Positions 50,388-60,069 of a stretch of DNA of 64,000 bases are shown here, piece by piece. Position numbers and translations under genes: made by a program. A model generated the notes under the pieces. The model made no database searches. It was given only the letters and a program-made list of their open reading frames with translations, and was not told where the DNA came from. The DNA comes from an uncultured Eubacteriales bacterium (lineage in GTDB: Bacteria; Bacillota; Clostridia; Oscillospirales; Acutalibacteraceae). The stretch is from positions 62,001 through 126,000 of the forward strand of contig CAKSDI010000005.1 of the NCBI GenBank assembly GCA_934445035.1. Direction: 5' to 3'. The stretch's first letter is position 1. Each line of letters begins with the position of its first letter.

Positions 50388-52175
50388 TTATTCAGTTGTG
50401 GTTTTAATTCCGATCGCAAGATCATCAAGCTGAGCTTTATCAACTGTTGCGGGCGCGCCCGACATAAGCTCGCTTGAATTCGCCACTTTCGGGAAAGCTA
50501 TAACATCTCTCAGCGAGTCGCTGTCCGACATTATCATACAGAGCCTGTCAAGACCTATGCCCATTCCTGCGTGCGGCGGCGCTCCGAATTTAAAGGCGCC
50601 TATTAAAAATCCGAATTTCTGATAGGCTTCCTCATCTGAAAGACCCAAAGCATTGAACATATGCTTTTGAAGCTCGGGATCCGTTATTCTCACAGAACCG
50701 CTTGAAAGCTCCGTTCCGTTAAGCACAAGATCATATGCATTAGCATATACCTTTTCGGGCTCTTTGTCAAGATATTTTATACATTCGTCAAGCGGAGCGG
50801 TGAAAGGATGATGCATAGCGTCCCAATTTCCGGTCTCCTCGTTGTATTCGAAAAACGGGAATTCGGTGATCCAAAGGAAGTTATATTTGTTTTCGGGAAT
50901 TATTCCGAGTCTTTTTGCAACCGTGAGCCTTAAAGCGCCTAAAACGGGCAAAGTAACATTCTTTTTATCAGCGACTATGAATACAACATCGCCTTTTTTG
51001 GCATTTGTTCTTTCAAGTATCGCGTCAAATTCTTCCTGCTTTAGGAATTTGGCGAAAGAAGAGGTGGGAGCCTCATCGTTCCACCTGATAAACGCAAGAC
51101 CTTTAGCTCCTATGCCTTTAGCCTCTTCGGTGAGCTTGTCTATTTCTTTTCTTGTATATGTACCGGCAGCATTTTCGGCGGTTATTGCTCTTACAGTTCC
51201 GCCGTTTTTAACAGTTTCGGAAAATACTGAAAATCCGCAGTCCTTTACAATATCCGAAATATCCTTTATCTTCATTTCAAATCTTGTATCGGGCTTATCG
51301 GAGCCGTAATCATTCATAGCGTCTACATATTTCATTCTCTTAATGGGAGTTTCTATTTCGACGCCTAATATTTCTTTAAACAGCCTTTTAACATAACCCT
51401 CTGCTATCTTAAAAACATCATCTCTTTCTACGAAAGACATTTCAAGGTCTATCTGGGTGAATTCGGGCTGTCTGTCGGCTCTTAAATCCTCGTCGCGGTA
51501 GCAGCGGGCAAGCTGCATATATCTGTCAAATCCCGAAACCATAAGCAGCTGCTTATACATCTGCGGCGACTGCGGAAGCGCGAAAAAGCTTCCTTTATGC
51601 ACTCTTGACGGAACAAGATAATCTCTTGCGCCCTCAGGAGTGGATTTTATAAGAGTGGGAGTTTCTATCTCTAAAAATCCGTTTTCATCAAAATAATCTC
51701 TTGTGACTTTTGTGATACGGTGGCGCATCATTATATTTTTCTGCAAAGGTGCGCGCCTTAAATCGAGATATCTGTATTTAAGTCTTAATTCCTCGTTAGC
51801 GTTGCTGTCGGCTAAAATTTCGAAAGGCGGAGTTTGCGCTTCGCCGAGAATTTTAAGAACATCGGCTTCTATTTCAATTTCGCCTGTGGGAATATCTTTA
51901 TTCACAGAAGAGCGCATTCTCACTTTGCCGTGAGCCATTATAACAAATTCGCTTTTTAAAAGCGCGGCTTTTTCGAATACCGAGCGGTCGGTAGAATCGT
52001 CAAAAGCTATCTGAACGATGCCCGTTCTGTCGCGCAAATCCACAAAAATAAGACTTCCGAGGTCGCGGACTCTCTGCACCCAACCGCAAACGACGGTTTC
52101 TTTTCCGATATCGGCACTGCTCAGCGTTCCGCACATATGAGTCCGCTTCATACCGTCAAGTCTGTCAAGTTTCAT
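50388..52175 (-). CDS. aspS: Aspartyl-tRNA synthetase
   Basis: Class II synthetase, 595 residues, the long bacterial type. N-terminal OB-fold anticodon-binding domain (VVCGWVQRVRDLGSLIFVDL), catalytic motif 2 RCYRDEDLRADRQPEFTQID, the GAD insertion domain (~300-400) and motif 3 GAPPHAGMGIGLDRL. Its ATG overlaps the hisS stop by one base (TAATG), giving the common hisS-aspS pair. Confidence 0.98.
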   Translation of the reverse strand: MKLDRLDGMKRTHMCGTLSSADIGKETVVCGWVQRVRDLGSLIFVDLRDRTGIVQIAFDDSTDRSVFEKAALLKSEFVIMAHGKVRMRSSVNKDIPTGEIEIEADVLKILGEAQTPPFEILADSNANEELRLKYRYLDLRRAPLQKNIMMRHRITKVTRDYFDENGFLEIETPTLIKSTPEGARDYLVPSRVHKGSFFALPQSPQMYKQLLMVSGFDRYMQLARCYRDEDLRADRQPEFTQIDLEMSFVERDDVFKIAEGYVKRLFKEILGVEIETPIKRMKYVDAMNDYGSDKPDTRFEMKIKDISDIVKDCGFSVFSETVKNGGTVRAITAENAAGTYTRKEIDKLTEEAKGIGAKGLAFIRWNDEAPTSSFAKFLKQEEFDAILERTNAKKGDVVFIVADKKNVTLPVLGALRLTVAKRLGIIPENKYNFLWITEFPFFEYNEETGNWDAMHHPFTAPLDECIKYLDKEPEKVYANAYDLVLNGTELSSGSVRITDPELQKHMFNALGLSDEEAYQKFGFLIGAFKFGAPPHAGMGIGLDRLCMIMSDSDSLRDVIAFPKVANSSELMSGAPATVDKAQLDDLAIGIKTTTE

Positions 52176-53488
52176 TAAAATGCACCTTCTATTGAATTCT
52201 CGAGATTTAAAAGAGCCTGCTTATTCTTTATTTCAAGCAGTTCGTTTGAAATATTGCTGAGGGTAACCGTTGTAAGCTCCCCTGTCTGCATATTTTTAAT
52301 TATTGCCTTATCTGCTGAAAGCTCGTTTTCACCTATTACGGTGCTGTAAAGAGCACCCGATTTATCGGCATATTTCATTTGGGCTTTAAGCCCTTTTTCG
52401 GAAATATCGGTCAGGGCAGAAAATCCGTCTTTTCTAAGTTCGGAGCAAAGCTGAGCTGCTTTAAGCCGAGCGCTTTCTCCCATACTTCCTATATATATAT
52501 CAAATTTTTCTTCTTCGGGGAAAGGCACCGCGTTGTTTTCAAGAAGAAGCATAAGTCTTTCGATTCCTATGGCAAATCCGAGAGCGGGGATATCCTGACC
52601 GCCCATTTTTGAAACAAGCCCGTCGTACCTTCCGCCTCCGCAAACAGTCGATTGAGCGCCGATATCTCCGGAGATGAATTCAAACACAGTCTTAGAGTAA
52701 TAGTCAAGACCTCTTACGATATTAGGATTGACTATAAAGTCAAGACCGATAGCGTCAAGATAGCTTTTAACACCCTCAAAATGCGTCTTGCAGTCCTCGC
52801 AGAGATAATCTGTAACTTTAGGAGCATTAAGCGCAAGCTTTGAGCAAACAGGCGACTTGCAGTCAAGAATTCTCATAGGATTTCTTTCAAGTCTTTCCTT
52901 GCAGGTATCGCAAAGCTGATCTATATTAGCATAAAAATAATCCTTTAATGCTTTTTGATATTCTTTTCTGCACTCGGGGCAGCCTATGGAATTTATTTCA
53001 AGCCTTAAATTATTTACGCCTAAATTTTTAAGCACACTGCTTGCGAGGGAAATTATTTCCGCGTCGGCTGCAGGGGAGGCGGCGCCGAAGCACTCAACAC
53101 CGAATTGGTGAAATTCTCTCATTCTTCCTGCCTGCGGCTTTTCATATCTGTAACAGCCTCCGATATAGCAGACCTTTTGCGGAAGAATACCGCTTAAAAG
53201 TCCATGCTCTATCATACTTCTGACAGTTCCCGCAGTAAGCTCGGGGCGAAGAGTTACAGATCTTCCGCCTTTATCGGAAAAGGTGTACATTTCCTTTTGA
53301 ACAACATCCGTCGTTTCCCCGACATTACGGCTGAAAACCTCGGTATGCTCGAAAACAGGCACTCTTATTTCTTTGAAACCGAAATTAAAGGCGGTTTCAA
53401 GCATTACCTTTTCAATATACTGATATTTATAAACTCGGTCGGGCAGGATATCCGCCGTTCCTTTTATTGCGTGATTTATTTCAGACAT
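52175..53488 (-). CDS. hisS: Histidyl-tRNA synthetase
   Basis: Class II synthetase, 437 residues. Motif 1 around KEIRVPVFEHTEVF, motif 2 YRYEKPQAGRMREFHQFGVE, histidine-specific LEINSIGCPECR and GLDYYSKTVFEF, motif 3 PALGFAIGIERL. A C-terminal anticodon domain follows. It is directly upstream of aspS with 1-base overlap. Confidence 0.98.
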   Translation of the reverse strand: MSEINHAIKGTADILPDRVYKYQYIEKVMLETAFNFGFKEIRVPVFEHTEVFSRNVGETTDVVQKEMYTFSDKGGRSVTLRPELTAGTVRSMIEHGLLSGILPQKVCYIGGCYRYEKPQAGRMREFHQFGVECFGAASPAADAEIISLASSVLKNLGVNNLRLEINSIGCPECRKEYQKALKDYFYANIDQLCDTCKERLERNPMRILDCKSPVCSKLALNAPKVTDYLCEDCKTHFEGVKSYLDAIGLDFIVNPNIVRGLDYYSKTVFEFISGDIGAQSTVCGGGRYDGLVSKMGGQDIPALGFAIGIERLMLLLENNAVPFPEEEKFDIYIGSMGESARLKAAQLCSELRKDGFSALTDISEKGLKAQMKYADKSGALYSTVIGENELSADKAIIKNMQTGELTTVTLSNISNELLEIKNKQALLNLENSIEGAF

Positions 53489-53502
53489 TTTTTACTCCGT
53501 GA

Positions 53503-53904
53503 TTATGATTTCTTTACTATTTCGCGCCAATCGAGATCTCCGCGCTCAAGACCGTGTATCAAAACCTCGGCGGTTGCGATATTTGTCGCAAAAGGAATGT
53601 TATGAACATCGCAAAGCCTCAAAAGCGAGCTTTCATCGGGCTCGCCGGGATTCGGATTTAAAGGATCTCTGAAATAAAGGAGCATATCTATCTCATTACA
53701 GCCGATCCTTGAAGCGATCTGCTGTGAACCGCCCTGAGATCCGCCTAAAAATTTCACTATGTTAAGGCCTGTTGCTTCGCAGACAATTTTTCCTGTCGTA
53801 CCCGTTGCGATAAGGTTGTGTCTTGAAAGAATACCGCAATAGGCTATGCAAAACTGTACCATTAATTCTTTTTTTGCGTCGTGTGCTATCAGTGCAATCG
53901 TCAT
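53503..53904 (-). CDS. mgsA: Methylglyoxal synthase
   Basis: Converts dihydroxyacetone phosphate to methylglyoxal as a phosphate-releasing bypass of lower glycolysis. The 133-residue protein shows IALIAHDAKKELMVQF, the phosphate loop ATGTTGKIV, GGSQGGSQQIASRI and catalytic-site FRDPLNPNPGEPD. It lies between minD and hisS, 14-15 nt from each, so it may ride on the cell-shape operon transcript. Confidence 0.97.
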   Translation of the reverse strand: MTIALIAHDAKKELMVQFCIAYCGILSRHNLIATGTTGKIVCEATGLNIVKFLGGSQGGSQQIASRIGCNEIDMLLYFRDPLNPNPGEPDESSLLRLCDVHNIPFATNIATAEVLIHGLERGDLDWREIVKKS

Positions 53905-53919
53905 AAAATACTCTCCTTT

Positions 53920-54645
53920 TTAAATACTCCTCGGCAAAGAAGAAACTTTGCCGCATATTCTTCCGGAAATCCTCAAAAATGCTTTTCCGGACTTTTTCCT
54001 TAAATTTATTTTGTGCCTAACCGAGAGCAGGCTTAAAAGCGGATCGTACGGAACGATACCTATAAGTCTTAATCCCGATTCGTCAATGATCTCATCGATA
54101 TTTTTAAATCCTGTTTTTAAAAAGGATCTTTTATCGAATTTATTTATAATTATCCTCGGCTCACTATCGGTTTTAGGGAGCCTGTCCGCTGTAAGGCGCG
54201 CATCTCTTACGGAAACGGCGTCAGGATTGCAGACTGTCAAAAATAATGCGTCCTTACCTAAAGCGCCGTAGAGCGAAAGATCCGTTCCTGCAGGGAAATC
54301 GAATATCACCGCGTCAAATTCGTTTTTTAACTGCTTTGAAAGCTTTTCAAGCTTATTAAATTCTAATTCTTTAGCTTCCAAGGAAGAGGGGATAATAAAG
54401 AGGTTTTCAAATCCGGGTGCTTTGTAAAGCGCGCGGTTGAGATCTTCTGCTTCCTCGATATCGGAAATATCGTATACTATTTCGTTTTCAAGACCGAATA
54501 AAAGGTCCTGACATCTCATTCCGAGATCCATATCGGCAATAACCGTTTTAAATCCCGACCTTTCAAATGCCGCCGCAAGCCCTGCGGCAACCGTTGATTT
54601 TCCTGTGCCGCCTTTGCCGGAAGTTATCCCTAAGCAGATCCCCAT
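53920..54645 (-). CDS. minD: MinD-like septum-site ATPase
   Basis: 241-residue deviant Walker ATPase of the MinD/ParA class: LGITSGKGGTGKSTVAAGLA, VIADMDLGMRCQDLL, AVIFDFPAG, IINKFDKRS. The C-terminal tail (KAFLRISGRICGKVSS) is basic and partly amphipathic, which fits membrane binding although it is shorter than usual. It lies after mrdA in the mre-min gene order, but no minC or minE is adjacent. ParA-like alternatives are less likely given the location. Confidence 0.88.
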   Translation of the reverse strand: MGICLGITSGKGGTGKSTVAAGLAAAFERSGFKTVIADMDLGMRCQDLLFGLENEIVYDISDIEEAEDLNRALYKAPGFENLFIIPSSLEAKELEFNKLEKLSKQLKNEFDAVIFDFPAGTDLSLYGALGKDALFLTVCNPDAVSVRDARLTADRLPKTDSEPRIIINKFDKRSFLKTGFKNIDEIIDESGLRLIGIVPYDPLLSLLSVRHKINLRKKSGKAFLRISGRICGKVSSLPRSI

Positions 54646-54691
54646 AAATTCACCCCGTATCTGATAATTTTACCATAAAACCAGTTATCTG

Positions 54692-56683
54692 TCAACTCAA
54701 AACGACATACGGCGAGGCAGGCGTCGAAGCGTTGCCGGAGGCATAAAAATAGGCGTCAAGAAGCGATCTTACAATAGAGCCTGCGGCAGATCCCGAATTG
54801 CCGTGCTCTAATATAACCGAAATTGCGATTTCGGGGTTATCGTAAGGTGCGAAAAGGATATAAGTACTGTGATCGGCGCCGTTGTTATTTTGCGAAGTAC
54901 CTGTTTTGCCGCCTAATTTTATAGGATAGTCGCCGAGTGCCGTTCTGCCCGTACCGTCGACCGTAACCGAAAGCATACCGAGCTTTACCGCCTCAAGATT
55001 TTTTTTGCTTATCTCCACGGTGTTAACAACTTCGGGTTTGCATTCATCGAAAGTTTCCGACATATCGTAGGACATTATTTTGTCTATCAAAGTAGCTTTA
55101 TAATGTGTGCCGCCGTTAGATAAAGTCGCAACATAGTTGCATAACTGCAACGGCGTGAACGCGTTAAGCTGACCTATCGCTATCTGCAGGGTATCTCCTC
55201 CGAAACCGTTGGTTTTAGGCTCGTTTAAAAGTCCCTTTGAATCGTCTACCTCAACTCCCGTTTTAACTCCGAGTCCGAACTGCTTAAAATAATCGGTAAG
55301 AGTAAGAGCGCCGACTCTGCGGCCGAGCTCAAAGAAGAAGTAGTTACAGCTTTTTGAAAGCGCGCTTGTAAGATTCATATTTCCGTGATAATGAAGACAT
55401 TTCGGCTTGTAATCCGCAAAATAATCGTAGGTCATAACGCATTTTATCGTTTCGCCCTGCGTGTAAAGATTATTTTGCAGAGCTGCCACCGCCACAGCAG
55501 GCTTTATAGTGGAACCTATAGGATAAACACCTTTAAAAGCCCTGTTTGTCATAGGTTTGGCAGGATCTTTTAAAAGCGAATTGATATTTTCGCCGAGGGT
55601 AGCGGAATCGTATGTCGGGTAGTTAGCCGCGCATATTACACGGCCCGTGCTTATATCCATCATAACCGCGCTCCCCGCAACGCAGGTGCCGCCCTGGCTT
55701 TTAAGCTCTTTTACTGTTTCTTCAAGCTTGTTTTGAGCCGTTCTTTGAATGGTTTTATCGAGGGTGAGCATAATGGTTTTGCCGGCAACAGGAGCTTTTG
55801 TGACCTCGCTTTTAATAATGTTGCCCGAAGCGTCGATATAATAAGTTAGCTGACCGTCAGTTCCTCTTAAATATTTTTCGGCGTAGTATTCAATTCCGCT
55901 TGTGCCGACTTTATCGTTATAGCTATAGCCTTTAGCCTTATAGTTTTCACCTTTTTCGGGGTCGTCCCAATCCTGCTCGTAAATAGGACCGACGGAGCCT
56001 ATGAGGTTTACCGCGAGCGAAGTGTCGGTGTATTCCCTGAAAGGAACCACATCTACCGTGACTCCGCTTAACATAAATCCCGATTCGCTTACCGCTCTCA
56101 TTATATCCGCCGAAACATCTTCCGCAAAATTATAAGGATAAGATATTGAAAAATCGGCTATATCCATACTGTATCTTACGCCCATTACAGTCCTTTGCTC
56201 ATCGGAAGAATATTTTTTAAGATCATATTTTTCCACAAGTCTGTCAAAGCAGTTTTCGGCTGTTGCGTAATGAGCAAGCTTTAAAAGCTTGATAAGCTTA
56301 TCGGTCTTTTCGCCCTCTTTGAAATTATAAGGAGCGGAAGTTTCGAGCGGAAGCTCATCGTTCCACTCGGTATTTTTAGAAGAGAGGAGCGCGCAAAGAG
56401 AAAGGATAACATCATTAAGATTATCCTTTGTATAAGCTTTATTAAAAACTATATTATAGCCGTCTCGGTTGACGGCTATTTTTCTTCCGTATCTGTCGAG
56501 AATTTCTCCTCTCGGTGCTTTTATAACGGCTGTTCTTACAGAAGTACTGCCCGAGGCAGAGGAATATTTATCCGCGTTTATGACCTGCAGGGAATAAAGC
56601 CTTGCGGAATAAAGAATAAGGATCACGACCATTATTATCGCAAGAACGGAAATATTTGTTTGCTTGTCGTTTTTAAAGGGCAT
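54692..56683 (-). CDS. mrdA: Penicillin-binding protein 2 (elongation transpeptidase)
   Basis: Class B PBP, 663 residues. N-terminal transmembrane anchor (~8-31), PBP dimerisation domain (VIKAPRGEILDRYGRKIAVN, GTSGIEYYAEKYLRG), and transpeptidase domain with active-site GSTIK (SxxK), SCN (SxN) and KTGTSQ (KTG). Works with MreB/MreC/MreD in sidewall synthesis. Stop is 46 nt before minD; mreD lies 12 nt upstream. Confidence 0.95.
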   Translation of the reverse strand: MPFKNDKQTNISVLAIIMVVILILYSARLYSLQVINADKYSSASGSTSVRTAVIKAPRGEILDRYGRKIAVNRDGYNIVFNKAYTKDNLNDVILSLCALLSSKNTEWNDELPLETSAPYNFKEGEKTDKLIKLLKLAHYATAENCFDRLVEKYDLKKYSSDEQRTVMGVRYSMDIADFSISYPYNFAEDVSADIMRAVSESGFMLSGVTVDVVPFREYTDTSLAVNLIGSVGPIYEQDWDDPEKGENYKAKGYSYNDKVGTSGIEYYAEKYLRGTDGQLTYYIDASGNIIKSEVTKAPVAGKTIMLTLDKTIQRTAQNKLEETVKELKSQGGTCVAGSAVMMDISTGRVICAANYPTYDSATLGENINSLLKDPAKPMTNRAFKGVYPIGSTIKPAVAVAALQNNLYTQGETIKCVMTYDYFADYKPKCLHYHGNMNLTSALSKSCNYFFFELGRRVGALTLTDYFKQFGLGVKTGVEVDDSKGLLNEPKTNGFGGDTLQIAIGQLNAFTPLQLCNYVATLSNGGTHYKATLIDKIMSYDMSETFDECKPEVVNTVEISKKNLEAVKLGMLSVTVDGTGRTALGDYPIKLGGKTGTSQNNNGADHSTYILFAPYDNPEIAISVILEHGNSGSAAGSIVRSLLDAYFYASGNASTPASPYVVLS

Positions 56684-56695
56684 TTGATCACCTTT

Positions 56696-57214
56696 TTAAT
56701 TAGTCAGATATTTTTTATAAAGCATTCTTTCAAAATAATAAAAAGGCACGATAAAGACCGCCGTATAGATCGCGGAGGGAAAACCTATTCTGAAAAGATA
56801 GTAAGCTATATTTTCACTGCCGCTTTTAAAGCAGTGAAAAAACAGCCAGTTAAGCAGGAAATAAAATATATTTCCCGATACTCCGAGCGCTATTGCCGAA
56901 AATATATTATTATTGAAAGTATAGTGCATTAAAACGGAAACCGCCAAAGCTATCAAAAACAGGCAAACGGTATTAAAAACCGAAGACTGCGCCGATACGC
57001 TGTCCGCAAAAAAACCTAAAACGAGCCCTGAAAATGCCGCCGCTGTTTCGGACGAAAACATTGAAACGGCAATTAAAAGCGAAATATAGGGTATAGGCTC
57101 TGCAAGAGCTATTTTTAAAGAGATATTTCCGCTGAAATGAAAAAGCATAAGAATAAAAAATATCAAAAAATTAATAAGGAAGTACCTAAAGCTATTTTTC
57201 TTTTTTATATTCAT
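56696..57214 (-). CDS. mreD: Rod shape-determining protein MreD
   Basis: 172-residue membrane protein with about five helices. The sequence is poorly conserved, as usual for MreD, but LVLGFFADSVSAQSSVFNTV and the location between mreC and mrdA are characteristic. The start overlaps the mreC stop by one base. Confidence 0.9.
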   Translation of the reverse strand: MNIKKKNSFRYFLINFLIFFILMLFHFSGNISLKIALAEPIPYISLLIAVSMFSSETAAAFSGLVLGFFADSVSAQSSVFNTVCLFLIALAVSVLMHYTFNNNIFSAIALGVSGNIFYFLLNWLFFHCFKSGSENIAYYLFRIGFPSAIYTAVFIVPFYYFERMLYKKYLTN

Positions 57215-58080
57215 TATTTTTTGCCTTTCGAGGCCGGATTTATTCCGCCCTGACCGTCAAAGGAAGTTATGATCATAACAGTTCTTATCTCCGAGATATC
57301 TACAAAGGGTTTTATATCCGCATAGATAGAAGTGTTGTATTCGTCGCTGTTTATCGATTCAATAGAGCCTATCAAAAGCCCCGAGGGGAAAATTCCCTCG
57401 CCCGAAGTGGTTATCCAGTCGCCGACGGCTACGCTGCTTGACCTTGAAAGATTGTTCATTCTGCAAAGCTTGTCATTAGCTATATCAATGTTTCCTCTCA
57501 CAACTCCCGAATCGCGCGTTCTTATATCCATAACGCCTATTGTAACTTCGGGGGAAATAACGGTCGAAACCTTGGAAGTTGTAAGTCCGACCTCGCTTAT
57601 ATAGCCTACCACGCCTGCGTCGGTGATCACCGGATCATATTTCGAAACCCCGGATAAAGAGCCTTTATTAAGGGTAAATCCGCCGTAAGGATCCTCTTTG
57701 TCCCTGGCTATAAGAGAAGCGCCGGTAAATTCATAATCGGGGTGAGCGTCTTTAATAGAAAGGTAATTTTTATAAAATTCGTTTTGTGATTTAAGGTCCT
57801 CGTAATCCGCGACCTTTTTTCTTAAATCGTTTATCTCGGAATTAAGCTCCGCGTTTTCAAGCATAATTTTATTGCCGTCGCTGTATTTTTTCCCGATATC
57901 CGAAAAAAAGTCCGAAACAATAGTCGCCGCTTTTCTGAAAGGCGCGGCAATAGTGCCTGCGATATCCGCCTGCGGAGCCATTTTTTCGCCTATTATTGCG
58001 AAAAATCCCGTTGCCAGCACCACGCATAAAAACACGCTTAAAATTATTTTAAATTGTCTGCTGCGAAAGAAAAAACGCAT
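57214..58080 (-). CDS. mreC: Rod shape-determining protein MreC
   Basis: 288 residues: one N-terminal transmembrane helix (~12-30), a coiled coil (~65-100, ELNSEINDLRKKVADYEDLK), then two beta-barrel subdomains (GASLIARDKEDPYGGFTLNK, DPVITDAGVVGYISEVG, DWITTSGEGIFPSGLLIGSI). Organises the elongation complex on the outer face of the membrane. It lies between mreB and mreD. Confidence 0.95.
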   Translation of the reverse strand: MRFFFRSRQFKIILSVFLCVVLATGFFAIIGEKMAPQADIAGTIAAPFRKAATIVSDFFSDIGKKYSDGNKIMLENAELNSEINDLRKKVADYEDLKSQNEFYKNYLSIKDAHPDYEFTGASLIARDKEDPYGGFTLNKGSLSGVSKYDPVITDAGVVGYISEVGLTTSKVSTVISPEVTIGVMDIRTRDSGVVRGNIDIANDKLCRMNNLSRSSSVAVGDWITTSGEGIFPSGLLIGSIESINSDEYNTSIYADIKPFVDISEIRTVMIITSFDGQGGINPASKGKK

Positions 58081-58095
58081 TTATTATTCTCCTTA

Positions 58096-59115
58096 TCAGC
58101 GGAATCTTTTTCCTCTGCGAAATGTATAATTTCTGAAGCTTTTATCGTCTTCAAGCCTTTTGGCGGTGCCGAGAACCACACAATCGAGCGGATTTGCGGC
58201 AACGGTCACGGGTATTTCCGTTTCTTCCGCTATAAGCTCCGCAAGTCCTCTTAAAAGCGCTCCGCCGCCGGTCAGAGTAATTCCAGTGTCTATTATATCC
58301 GCGGAAAGCTCAGGCGGAGTTTTTTCAAGGGTGGTGCGGATAGTTTCGATTATCTGGGAGATAGGATCTGCCATAGCTTCTCTTACTTCTTCGGAAGAAA
58401 TAAAGATATTTTTAGGCAAACCGTCAATTAAGTTTCTTCCCTTTATTTCAAGAGATCTTTCGTCGTCATAAGGCTTAGCTGAACCTATTGCTATTTTTAT
58501 CTGCTCTGCTGTGCGCTCGCCTATAAGAAGATTGTGCTTTTTTCTTATATAAGCTATTATAGCCTCGTCAAGATCGTCGCCGCCGACTCTTAGCGACTGC
58601 GCCGTAACGATATCTCCGAGAGAGATCACAGCCACTTCGCTCGTTCCTCCTCCGATATCGCATACCATACAGCCTGTCGCGTCGGAAACATTAAGCCCTG
58701 CGCCGACTGCCGCCGCCATAGGCTCTTCGAGAAGATCGATATCCGTTGCTCCTGCCTGCTTTGCCGCGTCATATACAGCTCTGCTTTCAACCTCTGTAAC
58801 GCCTGTAGGAATACATACCACCATTCTTACTCTTGAAAAGAACGAGCCCTTTAATGCTTGTCTTATAAATCTTTTAAGCATTGCCGCGGTAACATCGAAG
58901 TCCGCGATAACACCGTCTTTAAGCGGTCTTACGGCAACAATAGAGCCGGGCGTTCTTCCTATCATTTCTTTTGCCTGCATGCCTACTGCGCGCACGGCGT
59001 CGCTTCGCATATCGTATGCTACTACAGACGGCTCTCTCATTATTATTCCTTTGCCTTTAACGCATACTAATGTATTTGCAGTGCCGAGGTCGACACCGAT
59101 ATCTCTTGTAAACAT
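58096..59115 (-). CDS. mreB: Rod shape-determining protein MreB
   Basis: 339-residue bacterial actin homologue: phosphate-1 IGVDLGTANTLVCVKGKG, connect motifs, phosphate-2 CMVCDIGGGTSEVAVISLG, and adenosine motif TGGGALLRGLAELI. Forms membrane-bound filaments that guide wall synthesis. The C-terminus has a basic extension (NYTFRRGKRFR). It is first of mreB-mreC-mreD-mrdA. The start is ATG 59115; the preceding lipid kinase gene ends 27 nt upstream. Confidence 0.97.
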   Translation of the reverse strand: MFTRDIGVDLGTANTLVCVKGKGIIMREPSVVAYDMRSDAVRAVGMQAKEMIGRTPGSIVAVRPLKDGVIADFDVTAAMLKRFIRQALKGSFFSRVRMVVCIPTGVTEVESRAVYDAAKQAGATDIDLLEEPMAAAVGAGLNVSDATGCMVCDIGGGTSEVAVISLGDIVTAQSLRVGGDDLDEAIIAYIRKKHNLLIGERTAEQIKIAIGSAKPYDDERSLEIKGRNLIDGLPKNIFISSEEVREAMADPISQIIETIRTTLEKTPPELSADIIDTGITLTGGGALLRGLAELIAEETEIPVTVAANPLDCVVLGTAKRLEDDKSFRNYTFRRGKRFR

Positions 59116-59142
59116 ATATATTAGATCTCCCGTTTTAAATTA

Positions 59143-60054
59143 TTAATGGTTTTCTTCCGATTTCGGTACAACAAAGCTTAAAGCATTATGGATATTTTCG
59201 ATATTTAAGGGATCGGCACCCTCCGCAAACTCACCGTCAAGAGTCCAGTTAATATGCTCCGCTTCTTTCACGGTAAGCTTATCGGTGTGGAAGAATTCAA
59301 TACCTTTTTTATTAAGGTCTTTTCTTAAAATTCCGTCGATTATAGTCTGTAATTCTATAATATTTTTCGGCTTTCTTACTAACAGGACTTCGAACAATCC
59401 GTCATTCAGTTTTACTATCGTTTCATCGAATTTTACTATTCCTCCGACGGACATCGAGTTAGAAACCGCTCCGAAGAGGAAATCGCCTTCAATAGTTTCC
59501 TTATCTGTTTCTAATTTCATATGGATAGGTTTTATATTTCCGAGGCTTTTTATTCCCTCAAAGAAGTATGCCGCCTGTCCCAAAACATTTTTGATCTCCT
59601 GCGGAGCGGAATAAGAGGCTTCCGTGAAAGCTCCGAAAGAAGCGGTATAAGAAAAGTATTTATCGCCGAATTTTCCTATATCAAGAGTGATGGTTTTACC
59701 TGTTACAATATCCTCTGCCGCGGTTTTTATATCTCTTGATATTTTAAGCCCCGAGGACCATTCGTTAAGAGTGCCCGAGGGGATATAGCCGAGTTTGCAA
59801 TGGATATCAGCATTCATCATTCCGGTTATGACTTCGTTTAAAGTGCCGTCGCCTCCGCAAACGACTATTAAATCAAAATCGCCGTCTTTTAAAGTTTCTA
59901 TTTTTTTTGTTGCGTCAGCACGCTTGGCGGTCGGATACACGCTTAAATGATATCCCGCCGCGGAAAAAATTTCAGTTACCGATAAAAGCTCTGATTTCAT
60001 TTTTGCTTTTCCGGATTTAGGATTTACAATAAGAAGCATTTGTTTTTCGCTCAT
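59143..60054 (-). CDS. YegS/diacylglycerol kinase family lipid kinase
   Basis: 303-residue soluble lipid kinase: LLIVNPKSGKAKMKSELL at the N-terminus, the nucleotide-binding VVCGGDGTLNEVITGM, GYIPSGTLNEWS, and C-terminal beta domain (NWTLDGEFAEG). In Firmicutes, DgkB-type members recycle diacylglycerol formed during lipoteichoic acid synthesis. The exact lipid substrate cannot be told here. Confidence 0.9.
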   Translation of the reverse strand: MSEKQMLLIVNPKSGKAKMKSELLSVTEIFSAAGYHLSVYPTAKRADATKKIETLKDGDFDLIVVCGGDGTLNEVITGMMNADIHCKLGYIPSGTLNEWSSGLKISRDIKTAAEDIVTGKTITLDIGKFGDKYFSYTASFGAFTEASYSAPQEIKNVLGQAAYFFEGIKSLGNIKPIHMKLETDKETIEGDFLFGAVSNSMSVGGIVKFDETIVKLNDGLFEVLLVRKPKNIIELQTIIDGILRKDLNKKGIEFFHTDKLTVKEAEHINWTLDGEFAEGADPLNIENIHNALSFVVPKSEENH

Positions 60055-60069
60055 ATTAAAAACCTCGTT

